From: Deltaproteobacteria bacterium RBG_16_54_11
GTDB lineage: Bacteria; Desulfobacterota; B13-G15; RBG-16-54-18
NCBI GenBank assembly: GCA_001797905.1
Contig: MGQS01000054.1
Coordinates: 8,988 to 14,831, forward strand
Direction: 5' to 3'
DNA length: 5,844 nt
Below are positions 1 through 5,793 of the stretch, one piece after another. The position numbers and the translations under genes are program-made. Numbering within the stretch: the stretch's first letter is position 1; every line of letters begins with the position of its first letter. The notes beneath the pieces are model-generated. The model was not told the origin of the DNA. It was given only the letters and a program-made list of their open reading frames with translations, and made no database searches.

Positions 1-2
1 AG

Positions 3-239
3 GCGCGGAATGGCAAAGAGGCTGAGCTTGGGTTCGCCATGAGGAGCGTGTGCCGTAAATATTTCGGCATCGACGTCGGTTTTCTGGGACATATCTTGTA
101 TGACTATAATGTCTATTCCTCGCTTCAGTGGGGACGCGCCTTTTTCTCCGATTATCCCAGTTCCGACGTCGCCGCGTGTATCAGGGATATTGCCGCCCGA
201 CTATCTGATGACGAGGGATTGGAATGGACGCTGAGCTGA
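3..239 (+). CDS. MinD/FlhG-type P-loop ATPase, C-terminal fragment
   Basis: The reading frame is open from the left edge (first full codon at 3), so only about the last 78 residues are present and the start lies outside the window. The ATG at 39 is internal: codons upstream of it (ARNGKEAELGFAM) continue the family pattern. The fragment resembles the end of MinD/FlhG/ParA-like ATPases: a serine/valine-cysteine-x-lysine-tyrosine-phenylalanine segment (VCRKYFGIDV), then a 'LGHILYD' strand, a hydrophobic helix and the 'DYPSSDVAACIRDIAARL' tail helix. In FlhG-like proteins the equivalent of 'FLGHILYD' is typically 'YLGYIxYD', and the tail follows 'P(L/F)xxDYP'. Such ATPases bind the membrane as ATP dimers and position flagella, division sites or other polar structures. 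The Walker A and B motifs are not in view, so activity cannot be judged. The gene overlaps the next by 16 nt, implying co-transcription and translational coupling. FlhG versus generic MinD-like cannot be resolved from this piece. Confidence 0.72.
   Translation, partial: ARNGKEAELGFAMRSVCRKYFGIDVGFLGHILYDYNVYSSLQWGRAFFSDYPSSDVAACIRDIAARLSDDEGLEWTLS
213..217 (+). promoter_or_regulatory. Ribosome binding site for the J/HTH protein
   Basis: GAGGG lies 6 nt before the ATG at 224, inside the end of the upstream ATPase gene. It supports 224 as the real start and fits re-initiation by ribosomes finishing the upstream gene, whose stop is at 237-239. Confidence 0.5.
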
Positions 240-826
240 AACCCTGGCGGGAACAAAATTATTACGAGATACTCGAAGTCGGTCCTAAGGCCACGGAGGA
301 AGAGATACGCATTGCCTACGATAAGTTAAAGGCGATCTATAGCCCGAGCTCCCCCGGAATGACGATCCTTTTAACACCCGAAGAGGTGAAGGAGATCCAT
401 GACAAAGTGGAAGAGGCCTACCGGGTGCTCAAGGACCCGCGGAGCCAGAGGGAATACGACCTCATGATTCGGGGAGAGGGTGAGATGACGGCTGTCCCGG
501 CACCGAGCCCTATTGTTGCGCGCCAAGTCCTCAGCCCGCAGCAGATCGGGGAGGCACTGGGGGGTAATGAAGTACACTGGTCAGGGGAGAGCCTGTGTAA
601 GATTCGCCGCTATCTCTCGCTGGAAATCGATGAGGTGGCAGTGGAGACAAAGATAGGCAAGCACAACCTGCAGGCCATCGAAGAGGAGGATGTGAAGGCC
701 CTGCCTGCGCCGGTATACCTCAAGGGTTTTCTCAGAGGCTATGCCAGGGCCCTGGGTCTTGACCAGAAACAGGTGACTGACGAATACCTCGCGGGGATTA
801 TGGGGAAGGGGTATAAGAGGGAGTAA
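224..826 (+). CDS. J-domain-like (no HPD) protein with RodZ-type HTH domain
   Basis: This 200-residue protein has two recognisable parts. Residues about 12-79 fold like a DnaJ J domain: 'NYYEILEVGPKATEEEIRIAY' without its last residue is a typical helix I/II, and 'EAYRVLKDPRSQREYD' is a typical helix III/IV. The loop that should carry the invariant HPD reads S40-P41-S42 and is lengthened by about ten residues, so stimulation of DnaK is unlikely. Residues about 84-117 are a proline/alanine-containing linker. Residues about 119-189 match the cytoplasmic helix-turn-helix of RodZ (HTH_25): 'GESLCKIRRYLSLEIDEVA', then 'TKIGKHNLQAIEEED', then 'LPAPVYLKGFLRGYARALGL'. Unlike RodZ it has no transmembrane helix or periplasmic domain and stops soon after the HTH, so it should be soluble. 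In RodZ this domain contacts MreB rather than serving mainly as a DNA binder; here a protein-protein or a DNA role are both possible. The tight link to the MinD/FlhG-like ATPase suggests a shared role in positioning or morphology, which is inference. Confidence 0.82.
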   Translation: MDAELKPWREQNYYEILEVGPKATEEEIRIAYDKLKAIYSPSSPGMTILLTPEEVKEIHDKVEEAYRVLKDPRSQREYDLMIRGEGEMTAVPAPSPIVARQVLSPQQIGEALGGNEVHWSGESLCKIRRYLSLEIDEVAVETKIGKHNLQAIEEEDVKALPAPVYLKGFLRGYARALGLDQKQVTDEYLAGIMGKGYKRE

Positions 827-929
827 GCCTCGCCTCTCACGTGTTTTTATAATTCAAGCGCTGATACCTGAAGGCCTTATATCTACTAACTCTCTTTACA
901 CTAACGGGCAAGTAAGTAAGGAATGACTT
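827..929. other. Convergent intergenic gap without clear terminator
   Basis: This 103-nt gap separates the ends of two converging genes. It holds two short perfect palindromes (AGCGCT at 857-862 and AAGGCCTT at 871-878) and a repeated ACTAAC (885-890 and 900-905). None forms a GC-rich stem followed by a T-run on either strand. I see no gene and no convincing Rho-independent terminator. Confidence 0.5.
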
Positions 930-1916
930 TTACACCCTCCTCCTCACCACGTAGTCGGCGCCGGCGAAGAGGGCCTCTTTCTCGCGAGAGGGAGGGAGTA
1001 TCTGCAATCGCTCCTTCCCCTCGTCTATGTGTCGTTGGGCCTTGGCAAAGGTATAGTCAAAGCCCTTATACTTATCGATCAGGGCAGTAACCCTCTGCAG
1101 GCCATCAGGGGGAAACCCGTCGCTGAGGACGACCTGCTCGATCTCTTTCTTCTCCGCCGCGGTGCAGTGGGCGAGGGTATGAATGAGGGGCAAGGTGATC
1201 TTCCCCTCCTTGAGATCGATCCCTATCTCCTTCCGCAGAATCTCCTCGTCCCCGATGTAGTCAAGACAATCGTCCACCATCTGGAAGGCGATGCCCACGG
1301 CAAGCCCAAAAGAGGCCAGGGCCTCTTCCAGGGGCAACGGTGCCTGTCCCAAGATCGCCCCGATGCGCATGGCAGCCGAGATGAGCACGGCCGTCTTGTT
1401 GATGATCAACCCCAGGTTCTCCTCTTCGGTTATCGAAACGTTCTTAACGCCCCCCACATCACCCGTCCTCTCCATCTCCATGGCCTCCCCTTCCGACAGG
1501 GCGGTGGTGGCCGCGATCAGGCTCTGCAGGATGCGAAGGTTCCCTATGTCTATCCCTATGGCCAAGGACTTGCAGAAGAGAAAATCGCCGGTTAAGACGC
1601 TGTACCTATTCCCCACCTGCCTGTTCGCCGACGGGCTCCCCCTCCTGACCTCGGCGTTATCGATCACGTCGTCATGGAGCAGGGTGGCGGTGTGAATAAA
1701 CTCGATGACCGCGGCCAGGGGGATGTGATCTCTCCCCTTGTAGCCGCAGAGCCTTGCGGATAGCAGAAGCAGGGCCGGACGAAACCGCTTGCCGCCGCGA
1801 TTGAGCAGGTCTTGCGCCACCTCGGTGAGGCGGGGTACCTGGGAGGCAAGCCTTGTTTGAAACTCCTCCTCCACCTTCTGCATATCGTCTTTGATCAGAT
1901 AAAAGAATCGTTCCAT
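930..1916 (-). CDS. ispB: Long-chain trans-polyprenyl diphosphate synthase (IspB-type)
   Basis: This complete 328-residue isoprenoid chain elongase adds isopentenyl diphosphate units in trans to make the C35-C45 side chain of menaquinone or ubiquinone, in the cytosol. All family signatures are present: GGKRFRP (residues 41-47, IPP/phosphate binding), the first Asp-rich motif DDVID (82-86) followed by RR (92-93), GDFL (110-113), NKT (173-175), QMVDD with the second Asp-rich motif DDCLD (215-219), and the late 'DLKEGKITLPLI' block (234-245). The residues before the first Asp motif (IEFIHTATLLHDD) match E. coli IspB, as far as I recall it. The positions 4 and 5 before the motif are small (Thr, Ala), which in this family favours long products over farnesyl or geranylgeranyl diphosphate. 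Exact chain length cannot be read from sequence alone. The ATG at 1916 is chosen because the N-terminus is normal and a strong promoter lies just upstream. The gene is monocistronic in view, convergent with the J/HTH gene and divergent from the glycosyltransferase operon. Confidence 0.93.
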   Translation of the reverse strand: MERFFYLIKDDMQKVEEEFQTRLASQVPRLTEVAQDLLNRGGKRFRPALLLLSARLCGYKGRDHIPLAAVIEFIHTATLLHDDVIDNAEVRRGSPSANRQVGNRYSVLTGDFLFCKSLAIGIDIGNLRILQSLIAATTALSEGEAMEMERTGDVGGVKNVSITEEENLGLIINKTAVLISAAMRIGAILGQAPLPLEEALASFGLAVGIAFQMVDDCLDYIGDEEILRKEIGIDLKEGKITLPLIHTLAHCTAAEKKEIEQVVLSDGFPPDGLQRVTALIDKYKGFDYTFAKAQRHIDEGKERLQILPPSREKEALFAGADYVVRRRV

Positions 1917-1936
1917 GGCCTATCTTCTCTTTGACT

Positions 1937-1965
1937 CTTATACAAAACCCTTTCCTCCTTGTCAA
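1937..1965 (-). promoter_or_regulatory. ispB: Sigma70-type promoter of the polyprenyl synthase gene
   Basis: Read on the minus strand, a perfect -35 TTGACA (1965-1960) is followed after exactly 17 bp by a -10 TATAAG (1942-1937), 5 of 6 consensus. Transcription should start near 1930, giving a leader of only about 14 nt before the ATG at 1916. A purine-rich stretch in that leader (AGAGAAGATAGG) could act as a modest ribosome binding site. The perfect AGGAGG at about 1953-1958 lies in the promoter spacer, so it would not be in this transcript. Confidence 0.72.
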
Positions 1966-2003
1966 AGGCTTTTTGGCCCCTGCCCAAGCCCTTAAAAAAG
2001 TAC

Positions 2004-2032
2004 TTGAATATCATCACGACAGATAGTATAAA
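2004..2032 (+). promoter_or_regulatory. Candidate promoter of the envelope glycosylation operon
   Basis: TTGAAT (2004-2009, 4 of 6 to the -35 consensus) is separated by 17 bp from TATAAA (2027-2032, 5 of 6 to the -10 consensus). Transcription would start near 2039, leaving a leader of about 110 nt before the glycosyltransferase ATG at 2150. It is arranged back to back with the leftward promoter; the two -35 boxes are about 38 bp apart. It is weaker than the leftward promoter. Confidence 0.5.
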
Positions 2033-2043
2033 TACTGCGCATC

Positions 2044-2050
2044 AAGGAGG
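2044..2050 (+). promoter_or_regulatory. Strong Shine-Dalgarno in the operon leader
   Basis: AAGGAGG is a near-perfect anti-16S match located about 100 nt before the ArnT-like start, too far to serve it directly. The ArnT-like frame has a stop at 2084-2086 and no ATG, GTG or TTG between that stop and 2150. The site is 4 nt before a TTG at 2055 and 10 nt before a TTG at 2061, both in the frame of the short leader ORF. It may drive a leader peptide or be chance. Confidence 0.35.
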
Positions 2051-2054
2051 TCCG

Positions 2055-2153
2055 TTGCCCTTGTCACCAATAAAGACGATACATGAAAAAAACGATGTCA
2101 AGGGGACGCATATCAGCTCAGCAAGGATATTGAGAGCCAGGGGTTCGAGATGA
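2055..2153 (+). CDS. Possible 32-residue leader peptide
   Basis: A TTG-initiated ORF (or TTG at 2061, two codons shorter) follows the AAGGAGG at 2044-2050. Its TGA overlaps the ATG of the glycosyltransferase gene as ATGA (2150-2153). The peptide would be short, basic and hydrophilic, ending in ILRARGSR, with no membrane segment or recognisable domain. The case for it is the ribosome binding site, its placement after the candidate promoter, and the coupling geometry. The case against it is the non-ATG start, the lack of any homology I recognise, and the small size. If translated, its likely role would be to load ribosomes onto the next gene, whose own site (AGGGG at 2139-2143) is only moderate. 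Confidence 0.22.
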   Translation: MPLSPIKTIHEKNDVKGTHISSARILRARGSR

Positions 2154-3760
2154 AAAGATCGATGCTATTCCTCTTCATCTTGCTTGCCTTTGGAGGGGTG
2201 CTCTTCTTCTACAATCTGGGGGGGTGGGATCTCTGGAATCCGGATGAACCGCGCTATGCCCAGATCGCCAAGGAGATGCTGCAGGGTGAGGGGTGGATCA
2301 TCCCCCACCTGAACAGCGAGGTCTACCTCGACAAACCTCCTCTCTTCTTTTGGCTGATGGCCGCAACAGCCGCGGTCATCGGGGGCATGAATGAGTTTGC
2401 GGCCCGCTTCCCTTCCGCCCTCTTCGGGTTGCTCACCCTGCCGCTCCTCTTTTTCCTCGGCAAGAGGCTCTTCGGTGAAAAAGGGGGCTTTTTTGCGGCC
2501 CTCATCCTGGCTACCAATGTGGAATTCCTCTGGCTCGCCCGCAGGGCCAGCATAGATACCACCCTCACCTTCTTCACCACGGCGGCCATCACCCTCTTGT
2601 ACGGGGGGTTCTATCAGCAGCGCGGTCGGTGGGTCCTCTACCTGCTGGCCTATCTCGCCATGGCCCTGGGGGTGCTCACTAAGTTACAGATCGGGGTGAT
2701 CGTGCCCGTCTTGGCCGTGGGAGGGTACTTCCTCGTGCGGCGGGAGCTCGGGTTCTTTAAAGACCCCTCCCACATCCCGGGGATTGCCCTCTTTGTGGCC
2801 TTGATCGGAGGATGGCTTGCCCTCGCGTATCTCGCGGGCGGGCAAACGTACCTGTGGGGGCTCCTCTATCAAAAGACCGCATCGACCTTTTTAGAGACCG
2901 CCTCCCATGCCAGGCCCCTGTACTATTACCTGATGAACTTCCCGGGCAACTTCGTCCCCTGGATCATCTTTCTCCCCTCGGCCCTGATCTACGGCCTTTC
3001 TGCCAAGGGGAGAAAGAAGGAGTTTATCTTCGTCCTCGCTTGGTTTGTGGTCATCTTCGCCTTTTTCACCGTTGCCAAGGCCAAACGCGAGCTCTACCTC
3101 CTGCCCCTCTACCCTGCAGCCGCTTTGATGGTGGGCAATCTCCTGGCGGAACTCCCCCTTGGCGCAGAAGGGGCTCAAAAGCGCATGGTCTCCATCCCCC
3201 TCATGATCCTGATAATCGCCTTGGCCCTGACAGCCATCAGCCTCCCCATCGTGGCGGCCTTGAAAGGAAGTTTCTATCTGGAACACCCCTGGGAGATCGG
3301 CTTGATCACCGCCCTCATCGCGGGTGGAGGCGCTTTCCTCGCCTTCCTCGCCCATCACTATCGCCGCCGAGATCTCCCTTTTTATATCATCGTCGCGACG
3401 GTCTTGGCCTTGAGCCTCTATGGGGCGCAGCGTATCTTCCCGGAGATCAACAGGTATAAATCCGCCCGTCCTCTGTCTCAGGCCATTGTCAGCGCGATGA
3501 GGCCGGGAGATCAGCTCGGGATCTTTCAGCTGGAAGGTGCGAATTTTATATACTACACGGGTTACAACCAGATGCGATGGCTGGAAGAGGAAGGAAAGCT
3601 CAAGGAATTTCTGCGCTCGCCCCAGCGGGTTCTTTGCATCATGCGTGAGAGGCATTATAAGCTCATGCAGCAAGATCCCGCCCTTGCCATCTTTGTGGTC
3701 GCCACCGGGCAGGTGGGGTCCAAGCACGTGGTCGTGATCAGCAACCGTCAACTACCGTAA
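2150..3760 (+). CDS. ArnT-like polytopic lipid-linked sugar transferase (GT-C, PMT_2/GT83)
   Basis: This 536-residue inner-membrane protein is of the ArnT/protein-mannosyltransferase class, which moves a sugar from a polyprenyl-phosphate carrier to an acceptor on the periplasmic side. After the first membrane helix (about 4-22) comes the family loop with 'LWNPDEPRYAQIAKEML' (D32-E33, R35-Y36), the acidic motif of GT-C enzymes. It is followed by 'YLDKPPLFFWL' (59-69) and 'ARRASIDTTLTFF' (130-142, D136). The later 'AKAKRELYLLPLYPA' (309-323) matches the K-R-x-x-Y-x-L-P block of ArnT. About a dozen hydrophobic segments fall at roughly 65-80, 86-106, 112-129, 138-156, 162-196, 208-230, 265-284, 290-308, 315-333, 345-371, 383-401 and 409-427. 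A soluble, probably periplasmic tail occupies about 430-536. Length and topology agree with ArnT (around 550 residues). The donor may be L-Ara4N or another amino sugar and the acceptor lipid A, LPS core or a protein; the sequence does not decide. The ATG at 2150 has a moderate AGGGG 6 nt upstream. The next gene follows after 14 nt. Confidence 0.88.
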   Translation: MKRSMLFLFILLAFGGVLFFYNLGGWDLWNPDEPRYAQIAKEMLQGEGWIIPHLNSEVYLDKPPLFFWLMAATAAVIGGMNEFAARFPSALFGLLTLPLLFFLGKRLFGEKGGFFAALILATNVEFLWLARRASIDTTLTFFTTAAITLLYGGFYQQRGRWVLYLLAYLAMALGVLTKLQIGVIVPVLAVGGYFLVRRELGFFKDPSHIPGIALFVALIGGWLALAYLAGGQTYLWGLLYQKTASTFLETASHARPLYYYLMNFPGNFVPWIIFLPSALIYGLSAKGRKKEFIFVLAWFVVIFAFFTVAKAKRELYLLPLYPAAALMVGNLLAELPLGAEGAQKRMVSIPLMILIIALALTAISLPIVAALKGSFYLEHPWEIGLITALIAGGGAFLAFLAHHYRRRDLPFYIIVATVLALSLYGAQRIFPEINRYKSARPLSQAIVSAMRPGDQLGIFQLEGANFIYYTGYNQMRWLEEEGKLKEFLRSPQRVLCIMRERHYKLMQQDPALAIFVVATGQVGSKHVVVISNRQLP

Positions 3761-3765
3761 GGAGG
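3759..3765 (+). promoter_or_regulatory. Ribosome binding site deciding the aminotransferase start
   Basis: AAGGAGG overlaps the stop of the upstream gene. It is 9 nt from the ATG at 3775 but only 3 nt from an in-frame TTG at 3769. The spacing, and the usual DegT-family opening MKIPLLDL, favour 3775 as the start. Confidence 0.75.
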
Positions 3766-3774
3766 ATTTTGGAG

Positions 3775-4887
3775 ATGAAGATCCCGCTATTGGACCTCGC
3801 ACGGCAATATCCCAAGATGAAGGAAGAGCTGCTCCGGGAGTGGTCTCGCGTGCTGGAGACCATGAAATTGCTCAACGGGGATAATCTGGCGGCCTTTGAG
3901 AAGGAGATAGCCGCCTATCTGGGGGCCAAACATGCCTTCGGCATGGCCTCAGGGTCCGACGCCCTGCTCTTGGGATTGATCGCGTGCGGCATCGGCGAGG
4001 GTGCAGAGGTCATCCTCCATGCCAATGCCTTTGTCGCCGCTGTAGAGGCAATCCGATGGGCCGGCGCCAAACCCGTGCTGGTCGACATGCAGGAGAAGGA
4101 TTTTGGCCCGGCGCCGGATCAGGTCGAAAAGCGGATTACCAAAAAGACCAAGGCCCTCGTGGTCGTCCACATGTACGGGCATCCGGTTGATCTGGGGCCT
4201 GCCGTGGAGATCTGCCAGAAAAAGGGTTTGCTGCTCATCGAGGACTGCTCCCATGCCCATGGGGCGGAATACAAAGGGAAAAGGGTAGGGACGTTCGGTG
4301 CGGTGGGATGTTTTAGCTGCGGCGTGGTGAAGAACCTCAATGCCTTCGGCGACGCGGGGTTTTGCATCGCCGACGATCCCCATATCGCCGAAAAGCTGAA
4401 CTTTCTCCGGGTGCACGGGCAACAGAAGAGAAACCAACACGCCTTTTACGCCTTTAACAGCCGCCTTGACGAACTTCAAGCGATCGTGCTGAGGATAAAA
4501 TTGAGGGACCTGGATCAGGACAACAGAAGGAGAGAGGAGATCGCCCGACGCTACGCAGAGGCCTTCTCCGCGCTCAAGGGGATTACCCCCCCTCCCATGG
4601 ATAAAGACAAGAAGAGCGTTTACCACCGCTATGTCATCAGGTCTCCCAGGAGGGATGAATTGATGAAATATCTCCAGTCTCAGGGAATCGGGGTGGGCAT
4701 CCAATATCCAATCCCCTTGCACAAGCAGGATGCCTGGAAGGCAATGGGTTACGGCGCATATCAACTGCCGATAGCCGAACGCGTTGCTACGGAGATCCTC
4801 TCCATCCCCATGTATCCCGAATTGCAGGAGGAGGAAATAGAATACGTCATTACGAAGGTCGCGGAGTTCTTTAGCCAGAAACCATGA
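3775..4887 (+). CDS. DegT/DnrJ/EryC1/StrS (ArnB-type) PLP sugar aminotransferase
   Basis: This 370-residue, full-length member of the sugar aminotransferase family uses PLP and an amino donor (usually glutamate) to convert a nucleotide-linked keto-sugar to an amino sugar in the cytosol. It opens with the typical 'MKIPLLDLARQY'. Landmarks in order are GSDALLL (60-66, PLP phosphate region), 'VLVDMQEKDFG' (101-111), 'VVVHMYGHPVDL' (129-140), 'LLIEDCSHAHGAEYKGKRVG' (153-172) with D157 expected to contact the PLP ring nitrogen and H163 nearby, the Schiff-base lysine K186 in 'FSCGVVKNLNAFGDAG', and 'FNSRLDELQA' (227-236) before the C-terminal domain. The segment around K186 differs from the common 'FSFYPTKNLGALGDGG', but the lysine and the following N-L and G-D remain, so the enzyme should be active. 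Family members can act at C3 or C4 of the sugar. The probable Gfo/Idh oxidoreductase two genes on hints at a 3-keto substrate, which is inference. It overlaps the GT2 gene by 4 nt (ATGA). Confidence 0.93.
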   Translation: MKIPLLDLARQYPKMKEELLREWSRVLETMKLLNGDNLAAFEKEIAAYLGAKHAFGMASGSDALLLGLIACGIGEGAEVILHANAFVAAVEAIRWAGAKPVLVDMQEKDFGPAPDQVEKRITKKTKALVVVHMYGHPVDLGPAVEICQKKGLLLIEDCSHAHGAEYKGKRVGTFGAVGCFSCGVVKNLNAFGDAGFCIADDPHIAEKLNFLRVHGQQKRNQHAFYAFNSRLDELQAIVLRIKLRDLDQDNRRREEIARRYAEAFSALKGITPPPMDKDKKSVYHRYVIRSPRRDELMKYLQSQGIGVGIQYPIPLHKQDAWKAMGYGAYQLPIAERVATEILSIPMYPELQEEEIEYVITKVAEFFSQKP

Positions 4888-5792
4888 AGCAGAAGCCGAC
4901 CGTTTCCATCGCCGTCCCCCTCCATAATGAGGAGGGAAATGTGGAGCCGCTCTACCGGGAGATCAAAGGGGTTATGGAGAAGATCGGCCTTCCCTATGAG
5001 ATCGTGCTGGTAAACGACGGCAGCACGGACAGGACCGGAGAGATCCTCAGGAGGCTGAAGAAAAGAGACCGTTGCCTCAGGGTCATCGAGTTGCAGGGGA
5101 ATTTCGGCGAGGCAGCTGCCCTGTCCGCCGGCTTCCGCTACTTTCACGGGGATTGGATCATCAACATGGATGGCGATGGGCAGAACGATCCCCGAGCAAT
5201 ACCGGCCTTTGTCCAAAAGCTCCAAGAGGGGTATCGAGCGGTGACGGGGTGGCGAAGGGACCGCAAAGAATCCTACTGGATTCGTGTCTTTCCCTCCCGT
5301 ATCGCAAATTGGATGATCTCCCAGGTCACGGGGGTGAGGGTGCACGACAACGGGTGCGGGCTCAAGGGGTATGATGCCTCCCTGGTAAGGGGGTTTTCCA
5401 TACCCCATGGGTTTCACCGCTTTCTGCCCGCCCTGTTTGGGGTAAAGGGGAGAGAGGTGGCTGAGGTCAGGGTCCAGGATCGAAGGAGGCAACACGGGAC
5501 CTCTCACTACGGCCTGGGAAGGACCATCGAGGTCATCAGGGAGCTCTCAACCATCAGGTTTGTCATCAAGGATGCGAGCGGTTGGTATAGTCGGTTCCAG
5601 ATCATCCGCCTGGTGACAGTGGTCGCCTCGGTGATTTCCCTTTTCTATTTTGTCCTTTTTCCGAGCAAGCTCAACCTTATTATCTTTTTGTCGATAACTA
5701 TAATAAATTTCTTCTGTTGGTTCATCTCTTTGAACCTCAGAAGGTTCCTGCGGGCGCAACAAGAAGGCGTGTTCCAGGGAAAGGAGATCTGA
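4884..5792 (+). CDS. GT2 polyprenyl-phosphate glycosyltransferase (ArnC/GtrB/DPM1-like)
   Basis: This 302-residue glycosyltransferase is predicted to transfer a sugar from a nucleotide donor to undecaprenyl phosphate at the inner face of the cytoplasmic membrane. The GT-A domain starts with 'VSIAVPLHNEEGNV' (7-20). It then has 'EIVLVNDGSTDRT' (39-51, nucleotide-binding D45), the metal-binding D-x-D in 'NMDGDGQNDP' (94-103, D96 and D98), 'TGWRRDRKESYWIR' (121-134), 'DNGCGLKGYD' (155-164), and the subfamily block 'RRQHGTSHYGLGRT' (201-214), which corresponds to the R-x-H-G-x-S-x-Y-G of DPM1/GtrB proteins. Two C-terminal membrane helices (about 240-259 and 264-285) are the ArnC/GtrB arrangement, and a short basic tail follows. 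Length is close to ArnC (about 320). No good ribosome binding site precedes the ATG, so translation is probably coupled to the aminotransferase through the 4-nt overlap. It is the natural supplier of lipid-linked donor for the ArnT-like enzyme. The sugar specificity is unknown. Confidence 0.92.
   Translation: MKQKPTVSIAVPLHNEEGNVEPLYREIKGVMEKIGLPYEIVLVNDGSTDRTGEILRRLKKRDRCLRVIELQGNFGEAAALSAGFRYFHGDWIINMDGDGQNDPRAIPAFVQKLQEGYRAVTGWRRDRKESYWIRVFPSRIANWMISQVTGVRVHDNGCGLKGYDASLVRGFSIPHGFHRFLPALFGVKGREVAEVRVQDRRRQHGTSHYGLGRTIEVIRELSTIRFVIKDASGWYSRFQIIRLVTVVASVISLFYFVLFPSKLNLIIFLSITIINFFCWFISLNLRRFLRAQQEGVFQGKEI
5781..5787 (+). promoter_or_regulatory. Ribosome binding site for the oxidoreductase
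   Basis: AAGGAGA lies 7 nt before the ATG at 5794 and overlaps the last codons of the GT2 gene, whose stop is at 5790-5792. Good spacing supports 5794 as a true start and the gene as an operon member. Confidence 0.65.
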
Positions 5793-5793
5793 T

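Noticed and set aside
39..239. ATG at 39 as the start of a small 66-residue gene
   Set aside because: The frame is open to the window edge and the residues before 39 continue the MinD/FlhG-like pattern, so this is the tail of a larger gene.
1029..1595. Plus-strand open frame (188 codons) inside the polyprenyl synthase gene
   Set aside because: It is antisense to a complete, motif-rich synthase and shows no domain of its own.
1967..1990. Imperfect inverted repeat (GGCTT...AAGCC) between the divergent promoters
   Set aside because: The stem is only 5 bp plus a bulged extension, with no terminator T-run and no resemblance to a known operator; likely chance.
2083..2133. ATG-initiated 16-codon ORF (MKKTMSRGRISAQQGY) in the operon leader
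   Set aside because: It has no convincing ribosome binding site, is very short, and has no coupling to the next gene; the overlapping TTG frame is better supported.
2891..3751. Long minus-strand open frame (286 codons) opposite the ArnT-like gene
   Set aside because: It lies wholly antisense to a gene with clear family motifs, is rich in charged low-complexity residues, has no recognisable domain, and is expected from GC-rich codon use.
3769..3774. In-frame TTG as start of the aminotransferase
   Set aside because: It is only 3 nt from the Shine-Dalgarno, while the ATG two codons later has proper spacing and the usual family N-terminus.
3949..4764. Minus-strand open frame (271 codons) opposite the aminotransferase
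   Set aside because: It is a shadow of the DegT gene, with no family motifs and no ribosome binding site or promoter.
4761..5507. Minus-strand open frame (248 codons) opposite the GT2 gene
   Set aside because: It is a shadow frame; the plus-strand protein has all GT2 motifs in order.
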